The notes under the pieces are model-generated. The model saw only the letters and a program-made list of their open reading frames with translations. It did no database searches and was not told the origin of the DNA. A program made the position numbers and the translations under genes. From an uncultured Campylobacter sp. (GTDB lineage Bacteria > Campylobacterota > Campylobacteria > Campylobacterales > Campylobacteraceae), in the NCBI RefSeq assembly GCF_944323605.1, contig NZ_CALUTC010000001.1:186001-250000 (forward strand): 64,000 bases of DNA, read 5' to 3'. Shown here piece after piece: positions 26,211-34,522 of this stretch. Numbering within the stretch: the first letter of the stretch is position 1; every line of letters begins with the position of its first letter.

Positions 26211-27008
26211 ATGCCTAATATGCGTTTGTTGTATATAATGTTTATAAGTGTGTTTTTATCTTATGCTACTGAATATCACACGTATGATTTAAATACGAGC
26301 ATTTTTTCCCCTGTTAAAAGCAATGAAGCAAATACCTTTGATATTAGTAATAATACTAATATTTTTTTATCAAGCATACTAGAAAGAGGGACGGGAGCTG
26401 ATAATACTGTTAATTTTATAGATTTTAACAATCAAAGCATTAATATAAAAAATATAAATTTACTTTATTCAAATGAATATTCAACCTTGCTTTTTCAAAG
26501 AGAATTTTTTGCAGATACTAATTTTGTAAATTACTATAATGGCTTGATTAATAGATTTTCTTATAAGGACTTTACATTGGGCTTTAATGGCTTTGTAAAT
26601 AATTATCAAGAAAATAATTTATATACTTTAGGTAGCGAATTTGCTTATGGAAATTATTTTAAATTTTTTACAAATTATTATAATTTTAAAGATGAATTTT
26701 TGCAAGATGATTTAGAATTTGGTTTAAATTTTACTATTCCTTTTTATTCTTATTTAAACATAGACCTGATTAAAGATAATACAAAAATAACACAGTCTTT
26801 AAACTATAACCCATACCCAATCTTTAATATAAGTTTGGTTAGGCAAAGATATACAAATGCCGCAGAAGCACTACAGTCTAGCACTAGCATATTGTTTAAC
26901 TTTAATATATTTTATAATCAGAGCTTAAGAAAACAGTTAAAAAGAAATAAATTTAGATTTCAAAGATATAACAATTATGATTTTTTAAAAAATCGTTATC
27001 TTTATTAA
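26211..27008 (+). CDS. putative outer-membrane beta-barrel protein (inverse-autotransporter-like)
   Basis: 265 residues with an N-terminal signal peptide (to about residue 20; alternative start Met4). The rest alternates short amphipathic strands rich in Asn, Tyr and Phe, such as FKFFTNYYNFKDEF and YLNIDLIKDNTKI, typical of an outer-membrane barrel. The end, RFQRYNNYDFLKNRYLY, resembles the border after the barrel of intimin/invasin-type inverse autotransporters, but no passenger follows. The DNA is very AT-rich, unlike the island, so I place it outside. Assignment to that family is tentative. Confidence 0.5.
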   Translation: MPNMRLLYIMFISVFLSYATEYHTYDLNTSIFSPVKSNEANTFDISNNTNIFLSSILERGTGADNTVNFIDFNNQSINIKNINLLYSNEYSTLLFQREFFADTNFVNYYNGLINRFSYKDFTLGFNGFVNNYQENNLYTLGSEFAYGNYFKFFTNYYNFKDEFLQDDLEFGLNFTIPFYSYLNIDLIKDNTKITQSLNYNPYPIFNISLVRQRYTNAAEALQSSTSILFNFNIFYNQSLRKQLKRNKFRFQRYNNYDFLKNRYLY

Positions 27009-27019
27009 CAATAAAGCAT

Positions 27020-27025
27020 TATAAT
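27020..27025 (+). promoter_or_regulatory. -10 element of the tpx promoter
   Basis: TATAAT 24 bases before the tpx ATG, with AAAGGA as ribosome site between. The leader would be short, about 18 bases. Confidence 0.55.
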
Positions 27026-27049
27026 TTCCAAAAAAATGAAAGGAAAAGT

Positions 27050-27577
27050 ATGAGTTCAGTTACTTTTAAGGGAAATCCTGTAAAACTTGATGGGAATAGT
27101 TTAGATGTTGGTAGTGATGCACCTGTTGTTACGCTTAAGGCACAAGATTTAAGCGATATTGTTATAGGCGATAAGAATAAAGTTCAAGTTATTTTGACTG
27201 TGCCAAGCCTTGATACTCCTGTTTGTGCTACTGAAGCAAGAGAATTTAACAAAAAAGCAGCCGGTGCTGGTGCTGAAGTTATAGTTGTTAGCCAAGATTT
27301 ACCTTTTGCTATGGGTAGATTTTGCTCTACTGAAGGCATAGAAAATTTAAAAGTTGCTAGTGATTTTGTTTCTAAAGAATTAGGTAAAAAATATGGCGTT
27401 TTGATAGCTGATGGTGCTTTAAAAGGTCTATTAGCTAGATCAGTTTTCGTTTTAAAAGATGGAAAAGTAGCTTACAAAGAAATAGTAAAAGAAATAACAG
27501 AAATGCCAAATGAAGAAGCTTTAAAATCGTTTATGAGTTCTTCTTGCGGTTGTTCTTGTGCTTGCTCTACAAAATAA
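27050..27577 (+). CDS. tpx: thiol peroxidase Tpx
   Basis: 175 residues. The peroxidatic Cys59 lies in VPSLDTPVCATEAREFN and the resolving Cys near 93 in FCSTEGIENL, as in atypical two-Cys peroxiredoxins. It reduces hydrogen peroxide and alkyl peroxides using thioredoxin. The protein ends in a cysteine-rich tail, SSSCGCSCACSTK, beyond the usual Tpx end; I recall a comparable tail in C. jejuni Tpx, so it seems a genus trait, perhaps for metal binding. Single gene with its own promoter and terminator. Confidence 0.96.
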   Translation: MSSVTFKGNPVKLDGNSLDVGSDAPVVTLKAQDLSDIVIGDKNKVQVILTVPSLDTPVCATEAREFNKKAAGAGAEVIVVSQDLPFAMGRFCSTEGIENLKVASDFVSKELGKKYGVLIADGALKGLLARSVFVLKDGKVAYKEIVKEITEMPNEEALKSFMSSSCGCSCACSTK

Positions 27578-27584
27578 ATTTTTT

Positions 27585-27610
27585 GCACCGATTTAATCGG
27601 TGCTTTTAGC
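27585..27610 (+). terminator. terminator after tpx
   Basis: Stem GCACCGAT/ATCGGTGC (27585-27592 and 27596-27603) with a three-base loop, flanked by T-runs on the 3' side. Confidence 0.8.
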
Positions 27611-27635
27611 TAAATATAAATGTTTTGAGGTTTTT

Positions 27636-28166
27636 ATGAATTTGCCAAATGCTTTGGCTTTATTAAGAATTTTCTTAGCACCGCTTTTATTTTTTATACT
27701 TACTTACGATTTTGAAGATGTTCATCAAAGTTGGGTAAATTATTTTGCTACTGTTGTTTTTGCTATAGCCGCTATGAGTGATTTTTTCGATGGTTATATA
27801 GCAAGAAGTTGGAAACAAGTTACAACTCTTGGGGAAATTTTAGATCCTTTGGCTGATAAAATGCTTATTTTAGCAGCTTTTTTAGGTCTTTTATTGCTTG
27901 ATAGGGCTAATGCTTGGGTTATTTATTTGATATTAATTAGAGAATTTTTTATAACTGGTTTTAGGATAGTTATGCTTAGTGAAAATCTAGATATATCAGC
28001 TTCTTTTGCTGGTAAAATAAAAACATTATCACAGGTTATAGCTATTGTATTTTTGCTTATGCAATGGCATTTTGACGAAATTTTACTTTATTTAGCATTG
28101 TTTTTGACGCTTTATTCTGGTTTTGAGTATATATTTAAATATTATAGATTAAAGGTAAAAGCTTGA
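27636..28166 (+). CDS. pgsA: CDP-diacylglycerol--glycerol-3-phosphate 3-phosphatidyltransferase
   Basis: 176 residues from ATG 27636 (MNLPNALALLRIFLAPLL). The CDP-alcohol phosphotransferase signature with paired aspartates reads SDFFDGYIARSWKQVTTLGE then ILDPLADKM near 47-75. Several membrane helices follow. The enzyme makes phosphatidylglycerophosphate, the first step to phosphatidylglycerol. Its stop overlaps the TTG start of rseP, so the two are coupled. Confidence 0.95.
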   Translation: MNLPNALALLRIFLAPLLFFILTYDFEDVHQSWVNYFATVVFAIAAMSDFFDGYIARSWKQVTTLGEILDPLADKMLILAAFLGLLLLDRANAWVIYLILIREFFITGFRIVMLSENLDISASFAGKIKTLSQVIAIVFLLMQWHFDEILLYLALFLTLYSGFEYIFKYYRLKVKA

Positions 28167-29269
28167 AATCTATTTTATTTTTGTTGCTTATATTGTTAGC
28201 AGGTTTTTATTTTTTCTCTTTAAATTTTATAGTTACTATACTTTGTATATCTTTTTTGATATTTTTTCACGAGCTTGGGCACTTCTTAGCCGCGAAGCAT
28301 ATGGGGGTTTGTGTGGAAGTTTTTTCCATAGGTTTTGGAAAATCTTTGTTTGAAGCAGAATTTAAAGGAACTATATATAAAATTTGTGCCTTACCGCTTG
28401 GAGGATATGTAAAATTAAAAGGTCAAGATGACTTTGATCCTTCAAAGAGAAATTACGAAGCTGATAGCTATAATACATTAACTCCTTTAAAAAGAATTTA
28501 TATATTGTTTGCTGGTCCTTTTTTTAATATATTTCTTGCTTTTTTGCTTTACATAGCCATAGGAAATTTGGGTCTTATTAAACAAGCAGCCGTTGTAGGC
28601 GATGTCCTTAAAGGTTCAGCTGCTGAGTTTTATGGCTTACAAAAAGGCGATTTGATATTAAGCATAGATGAAAAAAATATAAGAAGCTTTGATGAAATTT
28701 CAAAGCACTTAAGATTAGAAACTATGAATTTTAAAATTCAAAGAAATGAAGAAATTTTAAATTTAAAAATAGATGCAAATTTATCAAAAGCTTATAATGA
28801 ATTTTTGCAAGAAGTTCAAAAACCTGTTCTTGGCATACAATCTAGCAAGGAGTTGGTAACAGTTTTTAGAAGCGGTTTTGATTCTTTTGTGTTTGCTTTT
28901 GAAGAAAGTGTAAATTCAACAAAATTAGTTATGCAAGCTATAGTAGAGCTTATAACAGGGGGAATAGACCCGCGAAATATAGGTGGAGTTATAACTATGG
29001 CGGACATAACTTCAAAGGCTGCAAATTCAGGTCTTGCCGTAGTTCTTTTAATCTCTGCTTTAATATCTATAAATTTAGGCGTCTTTAATCTTTTGCCAAT
29101 ACCTATGTTAGACGGAGGGCATATAGTTTTTAATCTATACGAGATGATATTTAAAAGACAAGTGCCTATTAAGGTTTTTGAGAATTTAAGCTATCTTGGC
29201 TTGGTATTATTGGTTTGTTTGATGATTTTTGCAACATATAATGATGTGTTGAGGTTTGCTACAAGGTAG
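28163..29269 (+). CDS. rseP: site-2 zinc metalloprotease RseP/RIP family
   Basis: 368 residues. The zinc motif HELGH lies in FLIFFHELGHFLAAKH near 32-47, and the third ligand motif PMLDGGH near 315. One PDZ domain (about 140-200, with GLQKGDLILSID) lies between the membrane helices. The enzyme cleaves membrane-spanning proteins within the bilayer. Campylobacters lack the classical sigma-E pathway, so the natural substrate is open. The start is TTG overlapping the pgsA stop. The 3' end overlaps the opposing DsbB-like gene by 11 bases. Confidence 0.94.
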   Translation: MKSILFLLLILLAGFYFFSLNFIVTILCISFLIFFHELGHFLAAKHMGVCVEVFSIGFGKSLFEAEFKGTIYKICALPLGGYVKLKGQDDFDPSKRNYEADSYNTLTPLKRIYILFAGPFFNIFLAFLLYIAIGNLGLIKQAAVVGDVLKGSAAEFYGLQKGDLILSIDEKNIRSFDEISKHLRLETMNFKIQRNEEILNLKIDANLSKAYNEFLQEVQKPVLGIQSSKELVTVFRSGFDSFVFAFEESVNSTKLVMQAIVELITGGIDPRNIGGVITMADITSKAANSGLAVVLLISALISINLGVFNLLPIPMLDGGHIVFNLYEMIFKRQVPIKVFENLSYLGLVLLVCLMIFATYNDVLRFATR

Positions 29270-29924
29270 AAAGGTGTATCAGAACAAATCCTAATATAAG
29301 GCTTAAAAAAGCATAAATTTTATTTTTTATAAAGCCTATAAATTCTTTTAAGCTAAGTATAAATATAGTTAAAAAAACTAAAAATGCACCTTGTGCCATA
29401 TTTATAAACTCGTATTTAGGCAGTAAAAACCAGCCTTTGCTGTATAAGCCACTTGTGAAATTATCCTCTTTTTTGCCTATAAAAAATTCTCTAAAGACAT
29501 TGTCACTAATATTTTTATCTACTATAGGTTTATCTAGTCCGCAAGTGCCGCTTGGATAAAAGAAAGTAGGAAAAATTTTCTCTAAAGGTATATTAAAAAA
29601 AACAACACCGCTAGGACAAAACCCTATGCCAAAGGGATTAGATTCTTTTATAGCTTTGTAATTTTCATTTAATATATAAGAGTATTTAAATCCTATATAA
29701 AGGCTTAATATTAAAATTGCAAACGCTATACTTTTTGCGATTTTAATATCAAACATCATAATAAAGGCTGCAAGTATGAATAAACAAAGTGCAAATCTTA
29801 TATAAATACAATTCGCACAAGGCTTCATAAAGAGGTATTCTTGCAAAAAATAATGCACGAATAAAAGTAGTATTATAGACAGTATAATAGCTATAATCCA
29901 AGATAGATGATTGCAAACTCTCAT
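29259..29924 (-). CDS. DsbB/DsbI-type disulfide oxidoreductase membrane protein
   Basis: 221 residues with about five membrane segments. The first periplasmic CxxC is KPCANC (Cys36, Cys39) after helix 1, and the long loop between about 90 and 165 holds two further cysteines, in GFCPSG and GTCGLD, as in DsbB/DsbI. It would reoxidise its thioredoxin-like partner and pass electrons to quinone. It overlaps the partner gene by four bases, so the two form an operon. The pair resembles DsbL-DsbI; no arylsulfotransferase gene is nearby. Confidence 0.85.
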   Translation of the reverse strand: MRVCNHLSWIIAIILSIILLLFVHYFLQEYLFMKPCANCIYIRFALCLFILAAFIMMFDIKIAKSIAFAILILSLYIGFKYSYILNENYKAIKESNPFGIGFCPSGVVFFNIPLEKIFPTFFYPSGTCGLDKPIVDKNISDNVFREFFIGKKEDNFTSGLYSKGWFLLPKYEFINMAQGAFLVFLTIFILSLKEFIGFIKNKIYAFLSLILGFVLIHLSTL

Positions 29925-30562
29925 TTAGAGCTTAAAGCTTTTATTGTGTCTATTAAATGTTCTAAAGACTTGATATTTTGCATTTTTATTAGGTATTTTC
30001 CATTTACAGCAAAAGCTGGTGTGCCGCCGTATTGTTTGACTATGCTACTGGCTTCATTGTAAGAGCTGTAGATTCGTTTTCCTTCAGCACTATTTAGAAA
30101 ATTATCTAATGTTTTTTTATCGATTTTTAAAAAAGATAAGCCAAGCTTTAAAAATTCAGAAGAGGTATTCCATCTTTGATTTCTTTCAAAGTAAGCCGTA
30201 AAATAAAGTGAAGCAAGCTTATGAGTAAGGGATTTTTCATCTGTGAAATTTATTTTCATTTTTTCATCTTTAGCTTGTGCGTATGCGTAGAGTTGTGCGA
30301 ATTCGTCTCCAAAGGTAAATTGTGTTACTGGGTATATTTTGTATTCTAAATTAGGAATTTTTTCTTTTACCTTAGCTAAAGTATTTAATTTATGATGGTT
30401 GTAGCAGTGAATACAAGTAAAAGAAAAAACTTCTATTACTGTATTTGACTCATTTTTTAAATGCGAATTAAGATTTTCATATTCTACATCCATACTTATA
30501 GCGGATAGTTTTGATAATAAAAACAAAGAAAGTAAAAAAGTAAGCAATTTAAGATTTTTCAT
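29921..30562 (-). CDS. periplasmic DsbA/DsbL-like thiol oxidase with CIHC active site
   Basis: 213 residues. The signal peptide covers about 1-21. The thioredoxin-fold active site is Cys50-Ile-His-Cys53 in FSFTCIHCYNH, and the cis-proline loop GTPAFAVNGKYLI is near 180-192. Most DsbA proteins carry CPHC; CIHC is less common and should change the redox potential. It introduces disulfides into exported proteins. The DsbB-like membrane partner is encoded immediately downstream. Confidence 0.87.
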   Translation of the reverse strand: MKNLKLLTFLLSLFLLSKLSAISMDVEYENLNSHLKNESNTVIEVFSFTCIHCYNHHKLNTLAKVKEKIPNLEYKIYPVTQFTFGDEFAQLYAYAQAKDEKMKINFTDEKSLTHKLASLYFTAYFERNQRWNTSSEFLKLGLSFLKIDKKTLDNFLNSAEGKRIYSSYNEASSIVKQYGGTPAFAVNGKYLIKMQNIKSLEHLIDTIKALSSK

Positions 30563-30764
30563 AAATAATTCCTCTTAATAAATTGTGGATTTAATTATAT
30601 TGTCTTAAGTTTAAAATAGCATTAATTATCTAAATATAGCTCTTTTTTATACAAAAAAACTAGCAAAAAGCTATATTTTTGCAAAAAATTGTATAAAAAT
30701 CTTGCAAAAGCCTAAAATATATGGTAGAATTAGGCACATTTTAAAATTCTATAGAGGAGCTTTT

Positions 30765-31061
30765 ATGACTAAAGCAGATTTTATTTCAAAAGTTGCCCAA
30801 ACTTCAGGGCTTACAAAAAAAGATGCCACTTCGGCAGTTGATGCTGCTATAGCTACTATAACTGAAGTTTTAGCTAAAGGTGATAGCATTAGTTTTATAG
30901 GTTTTGGAACTTTCTCTACAACAAAAAGAGCAGCTAGAACTGCTAGAGTTCCAAGCACTGGCAAAACTATACAAGTTCCAGCTACTAAAGTTGCTAAATT
31001 TAAAGTTGGCAAAAACCTTAAAGAAGCCGTTGCAGGTGGCAAGGTTAAAAAGAAGAAATAA
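30765..31061 (+). CDS. hup: DNA-binding protein HU
   Basis: 98 residues from ATG 30765, behind GAGGAG; the open frame extends further upstream but has no ribosome site there. It begins MTKADFISKVAQ and has the arm region RAARTARVPSTGKTIQVPA near 56-74 typical of HU/IHF. The C-terminal tail KVKKKK is very basic. A -10 (TAGAAT near 30725) lies 35-40 bases upstream. It precedes cysM, as in C. jejuni. Confidence 0.96.
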   Translation: MTKADFISKVAQTSGLTKKDATSAVDAAIATITEVLAKGDSISFIGFGTFSTTKRAARTARVPSTGKTIQVPATKVAKFKVGKNLKEAVAGGKVKKKK

Positions 31062-31076
31062 TTTTTTCGTTTTATT

Positions 31077-31094
31077 GAGCCGATTATTCGGCTC
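31077..31094 (+). terminator. terminator after hup
   Basis: Stem GAGCCGA/TCGGCTC (31077-31083 and 31088-31094) with a four-base loop. Reduced read-through into cysM is expected. Confidence 0.7.
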
Positions 31095-31151
31095 TTCTAT
31101 ATCTTTTCTTGCTCCAGCCAAAGTTTTTATTTTTTTTTTAAAGGATTTTAT

Positions 31152-32060
31152 ATGAATGTTTATTCAAATATAAATGATATGATAGGCAATACACCTATAC
31201 TGTCTTTAAGTTCATTTGCTACTAATTTATATGCAAAATGCGAATTTTTAAATCCTAGTCATTCTATAAAAGATAGGGCTGCTTATGCTATGATAAAAAA
31301 AGCACTTGATGAAAAAATCATCAATGAAAATAGCGTTATAATAGAAAGCACTAGTGGAAATACAGGAATTTCTTTAGCTATGATTTGTGCTTGTTTTGGT
31401 TTAAAATTCATAGCTGTAATGCCAGAATCTATGAGTATAGAAAGAAGAAAAATGATAGCTTTGTTTGGTGCTAGCTTAGAACTTACACCAGCTAGTGAAG
31501 GTATGAAAGGAGCTTATAACAGAGCTTTAGAGCTTAAAGAGAACACAGCAAATTCTTTTATACCATCGCAATTTGAAAACATAGCAAATAAAAATGCACA
31601 CAGAAGTGGCACGGCTATTGAAATTTTAAGGGATTTAGACAATAAATTAGATATTTTTGTAGCTGGTTTTGGAACAGGAGGCACTATAAGTGGCGTTTCT
31701 GAAGTTTTAAAGGAAAAGCTAAAATCTGTAAAGATAGTAGCAGTAGAGCCTCAAGCCTCTCCATTGCTTTCTCAAAATAAGGCTGGACCACATAAAATTC
31801 AAGGCATTGGTGCAAATTTTTTACCTGCTATCTTAAATAAAGATGTAATAGACGAAATAAGAACAGTTAGCAATGAAGATGCGATAAACACCGCAAAAAA
31901 GCTTGCTAAAAGTGGAGTTATGGTAGGTATTTCAAGCGGAGCAAATGTTTTTATCGCAAGTGAAATAGCCAAGCAAAATCCGGATAAGATAGTGCTTACT
32001 ATGTTAAATGATACGGCTGAAAGATACATATCAACCGATCTTTTTGCAGATTTACTCTAA
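31152..32060 (+). CDS. cysM: O-acetylserine sulfhydrylase (cysteine synthase)
   Basis: 302 residues. PLP-binding Lys40 lies in NPSHSIKDRAAY, the substrate loop ESTSGNTGISLA near 64-75, and GFGTGGTISG near 173-182 holds the PLP phosphate. The enzyme makes cysteine from O-acetylserine and sulfide. The usual SDTGERYLST near the end is replaced by NDTAERYIST. CysK and CysM assignments overlap; I use cysM from the C. jejuni neighbourhood beside hup. Confidence 0.93.
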   Translation: MNVYSNINDMIGNTPILSLSSFATNLYAKCEFLNPSHSIKDRAAYAMIKKALDEKIINENSVIIESTSGNTGISLAMICACFGLKFIAVMPESMSIERRKMIALFGASLELTPASEGMKGAYNRALELKENTANSFIPSQFENIANKNAHRSGTAIEILRDLDNKLDIFVAGFGTGGTISGVSEVLKEKLKSVKIVAVEPQASPLLSQNKAGPHKIQGIGANFLPAILNKDVIDEIRTVSNEDAINTAKKLAKSGVMVGISSGANVFIASEIAKQNPDKIVLTMLNDTAERYISTDLFADLL

Positions 32061-32588
32061 AAATTCTCTAAGCCTTTGGCTTAGATTTTTTTGTGAAAAA
32101 TTATCTATTCTTTCTATAAATTTTGCATTGTCAAATAAAAATAAATAAGAGCTGTGTGCTACTGTGTATTTTAATGCACTATCTTTTTGGGGTATTTTTT
32201 CATATATTACACCATATCTTTTGCTTAAATTTTTCAAATATTCTTCATTTTTTGCTAATAAGAATATTGAATTTTCATAAAAATATTTCAACCATTGTGT
32301 GGATAAATTTATATCATTGTCATTTTCTAAGTCAAGAGAAATAAAGACTATTTTTGCTTGTTTTTGTATCTTTTTAAGCTCTTTGCTAAGCATAGAAAGA
32401 GTCGCCGGACACACATCGGGGCAACTTGTGTAACCAAAATATATAATTATTTTTTCATTTTCAAAGTCTTTAAGACTGTAAGTTTTATTATCTTCTCCAA
32501 GCAATGTAAAATCATATTTATCTGTCTTTGTTAAATATAAAAAAAGCACCAATATTACTAAAAGCAAAAAAAATAATACTTTTTTCAT
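32052..32588 (-). CDS. SCO1/SenC family copper chaperone
   Basis: 178 residues. It has one N-terminal membrane anchor (about 3-20) and a thioredoxin-like domain facing the periplasm. The copper ligands are Cys56 and Cys60 in TSCPDVCPATL, with the third ligand His in AHSSYLFLF near 146. SCO proteins help load the CuA site of cytochrome oxidase; Campylobacter has cbb3 oxidase, so other cuproenzymes may be the target. Four-base overlap with the gene upstream points to a three-gene copper operon. Confidence 0.92.
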   Translation of the reverse strand: MKKVLFFLLLVILVLFLYLTKTDKYDFTLLGEDNKTYSLKDFENEKIIIYFGYTSCPDVCPATLSMLSKELKKIQKQAKIVFISLDLENDNDINLSTQWLKYFYENSIFLLAKNEEYLKNLSKRYGVIYEKIPQKDSALKYTVAHSSYLFLFDNAKFIERIDNFSQKNLSQRLREFLE

Positions 32589-33019
32589 TTTTTCACCTCA
32601 AAATCAAATGCTATATCTAGTTTTTTATCTCCATTAAATAGTAAAATCCTGTATATCATAACATCTAAGGGACACGAACTTAAGAGTATGTTTGCTTTGT
32701 ATGAATTTTTGTCTATTTTATCAAAATCAACAAAAATATCTCCCATATACATATTTAATCCAAAAATTTTAGCTCTTAAATTTTTGTATTCTCCCAAATT
32801 TTCTATAAAGAGTTCAAATTCATCCATTGGTATTATAGGCTTTTCAGAGCTTTTTATAAATATTTTTTCACCGTTTAGCAAAAATTCACAGTCTTTATTA
32901 CTTAAGTCGCAATAAAACGCTAAGGCTTCTTCTTTGATACTGCTTTGCTTATTATAAAAAAACAATCCAAAGCCTATCAGTATAAGCAAGATTAAAAGAT
33001 AAATTTTTTTAGAAAGCAA
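32585..33019 (-). CDS. membrane-anchored periplasmic protein in copper operon
   Basis: 144 residues with one N-terminal anchor (about 5-23). The periplasmic part has three cysteines, in FYCDLSNKDCEF and SSCPLDV, and is otherwise small. It lies between a PCuAC-type gene and a SCO gene, as in C. jejuni (recalled Cj0909-Cj0911), so a role in copper delivery is inferred from context only. Confidence 0.7.
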   Translation of the reverse strand: MLSKKIYLLILLILIGFGLFFYNKQSSIKEEALAFYCDLSNKDCEFLLNGEKIFIKSSEKPIIPMDEFELFIENLGEYKNLRAKIFGLNMYMGDIFVDFDKIDKNSYKANILLSSCPLDVMIYRILLFNGDKKLDIAFDFEVKK

Positions 33020-33020
33020 T

Positions 33021-33440
33021 TTATCTGCTTTTTATGGCTATGTTTCTTACCGTAACTATACTTTTATTATCAAAAGCTAATTGTAGCTGTATCTTAGTGC
33101 TTTTTGTAATGGGTCTTTTTAAATTTAATAGCATTATATGCTCGTGCTTTGGCTTTAATTCAAGGCTTGATTTTGCTTTTATAGTCATTTTATCTACTTT
33201 TACCATACGTATCACACCGTTTTCATCGCTGTGTGTATGCAATTCTACATTGTCACTTATGTTGCTACTGGCTTTTATCAAATTTATATCTTTATCCCCC
33301 ACATTTTCTATTTTTAGAAAAACAGCTCCATGTTTTGAATTTGTAGGGCTTTCAAAGGCAAAAGCATCGCTAATTCTTATATCATTTGCAAGAAGAAAAG
33401 AGGATAAAAGCCCAAGTATAAACACAGTTTTTTTTATCAT
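33021..33440 (-). CDS. periplasmic copper chaperone, PCuAC family
   Basis: 139 residues with a signal peptide to about 19. The family copper motif H-x10ish-M-x20ish-H-x-M can be followed: ELHTHSDENGVIRMVKVDKM, then KHEHIMLL. It binds Cu(I) and hands it to SCO or oxidase subunits. First gene of the PCuAC-anchored protein-SCO run. Confidence 0.85.
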   Translation of the reverse strand: MIKKTVFILGLLSSFLLANDIRISDAFAFESPTNSKHGAVFLKIENVGDKDINLIKASSNISDNVELHTHSDENGVIRMVKVDKMTIKAKSSLELKPKHEHIMLLNLKRPITKSTKIQLQLAFDNKSIVTVRNIAIKSR

Positions 33441-33483
33441 AATAAATTCCTTTTATTTTTAAATTTTATTAAAAAATCTTTGG

Positions 33484-33489
33484 TATAAT
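33484..33489 (+). promoter_or_regulatory. -10 element of the pgp2-like gene
   Basis: TATAAT 51 bases before the ATG at 33539, preceded by T-rich DNA. The divergent PCuAC gene lies on the other side. Confidence 0.5.
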
Positions 33490-33538
33490 AGCAGTTTTTA
33501 TTTTAGCTTTTTTGCGTTAATGTAGAGGTAAATTTTTT

Positions 33539-34522
33539 ATGTTTAAAAAAATATTTTTTTTATTTTTGTTAAGTTTTGGCACTTCGATTTTTGCTTCTGA
33601 TCTTGCTAGAATTTATCTTAACGAGGGTTTAGAGGCTGTTGGAAGAGAGCTTGAAAAAGAGCTTGCTAACAAGAACTTTTGGCTTACAGAGCTAGAAGGC
33701 AAGGATCTTTCCTTGGGATATTACAGTGAAAGAACTGCTATCGTGCTTACAAACAAGACTGATAAAACACTTAAGGTATTCTTGTATAACAATGGCAGTT
33801 TGAATCAAGTTTTCGAGCAAAGTAATGTTTTAACAGGTCTTATGGGGGATAAGCAAAAAGAGGGCGATTTGATAACTCCTGTGGGTTTTTATGATTTAGG
33901 GGCTAAATTTGATCCTAAAAATACATATTATGGTCCTTTTGCATTCGCTACAGATTATCCTAATCTACTAGATAGGGTAAATGACAAAACAGGTGGTGGA
34001 ATTTGGATACACGGATATCCAATGGATGGGACTAGATTAGATGAATACAAAACTAGAGGCTGTATAGCTTTGCATAATCATATTTTGGTAGATTTTTCAA
34101 AGATTATAGATAAAGAAAAAAACGTGTATGCTATGACAGAGAACAAAGAAGCTTTTAGGACAAATAAGGAAGATATAGCAAGCATTATGGCTTCTTTATT
34201 TGCTTGGAAAGACAGCTGGACTGTTAGCGATATAGATAGGTATTTAAGTTTTTATGATGAGAAAGATTTTAAAAGATTTGATAAGAGCGGTTTTAAAGAA
34301 TTTGCCAATATGAAGAGGATTATTTTTTCAAGAAATGAAGATAAGACAATAAAATTTTCTAATATAAATATAAGTCCTTATCCAAATTTAGCTAATCAAA
34401 AAATGTTTAGAATAACTTTTTATCAAGATTATCAAGCCACAAATCACCGCTTTAGAGGAAATAAGCTTCTTTATGTAAAGCTTGATGAAAATGGAAAAAT
34501 GAAAATAATTGCAGAAAGATAA
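33539..34522 (+). CDS. pgp2: L,D-carboxypeptidase/YkuD-fold peptidoglycan hydrolase (Pgp2-like)
   Basis: 327 residues. The signal peptide ends near FAS (residue 20). An L,D-transpeptidase (YkuD) fold covers about 65-200, with His159 in GIWIHGYPMDG and nucleophile Cys175 in KTRGCIALHN. The C-terminal third resembles an NTF2-like domain. In C. jejuni the equivalent Pgp2 trims tetrapeptides to tripeptides in peptidoglycan and is required for helical shape. Its stop overlaps the alr ATG, so two cell-wall genes are coupled. Confidence 0.9.
   Translation: MFKKIFFLFLLSFGTSIFASDLARIYLNEGLEAVGRELEKELANKNFWLTELEGKDLSLGYYSERTAIVLTNKTDKTLKVFLYNNGSLNQVFEQSNVLTGLMGDKQKEGDLITPVGFYDLGAKFDPKNTYYGPFAFATDYPNLLDRVNDKTGGGIWIHGYPMDGTRLDEYKTRGCIALHNHILVDFSKIIDKEKNVYAMTENKEAFRTNKEDIASIMASLFAWKDSWTVSDIDRYLSFYDEKDFKRFDKSGFKEFANMKRIIFSRNEDKTIKFSNINISPYPNLANQKMFRITFYQDYQATNHRFRGNKLLYVKLDENGKMKIIAER

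Noticed and set aside
30749-31155. Three overlapping frames around hup as genes
   Set aside because: They are antisense or shifted copies of the HU coding sequence without ribosome sites.
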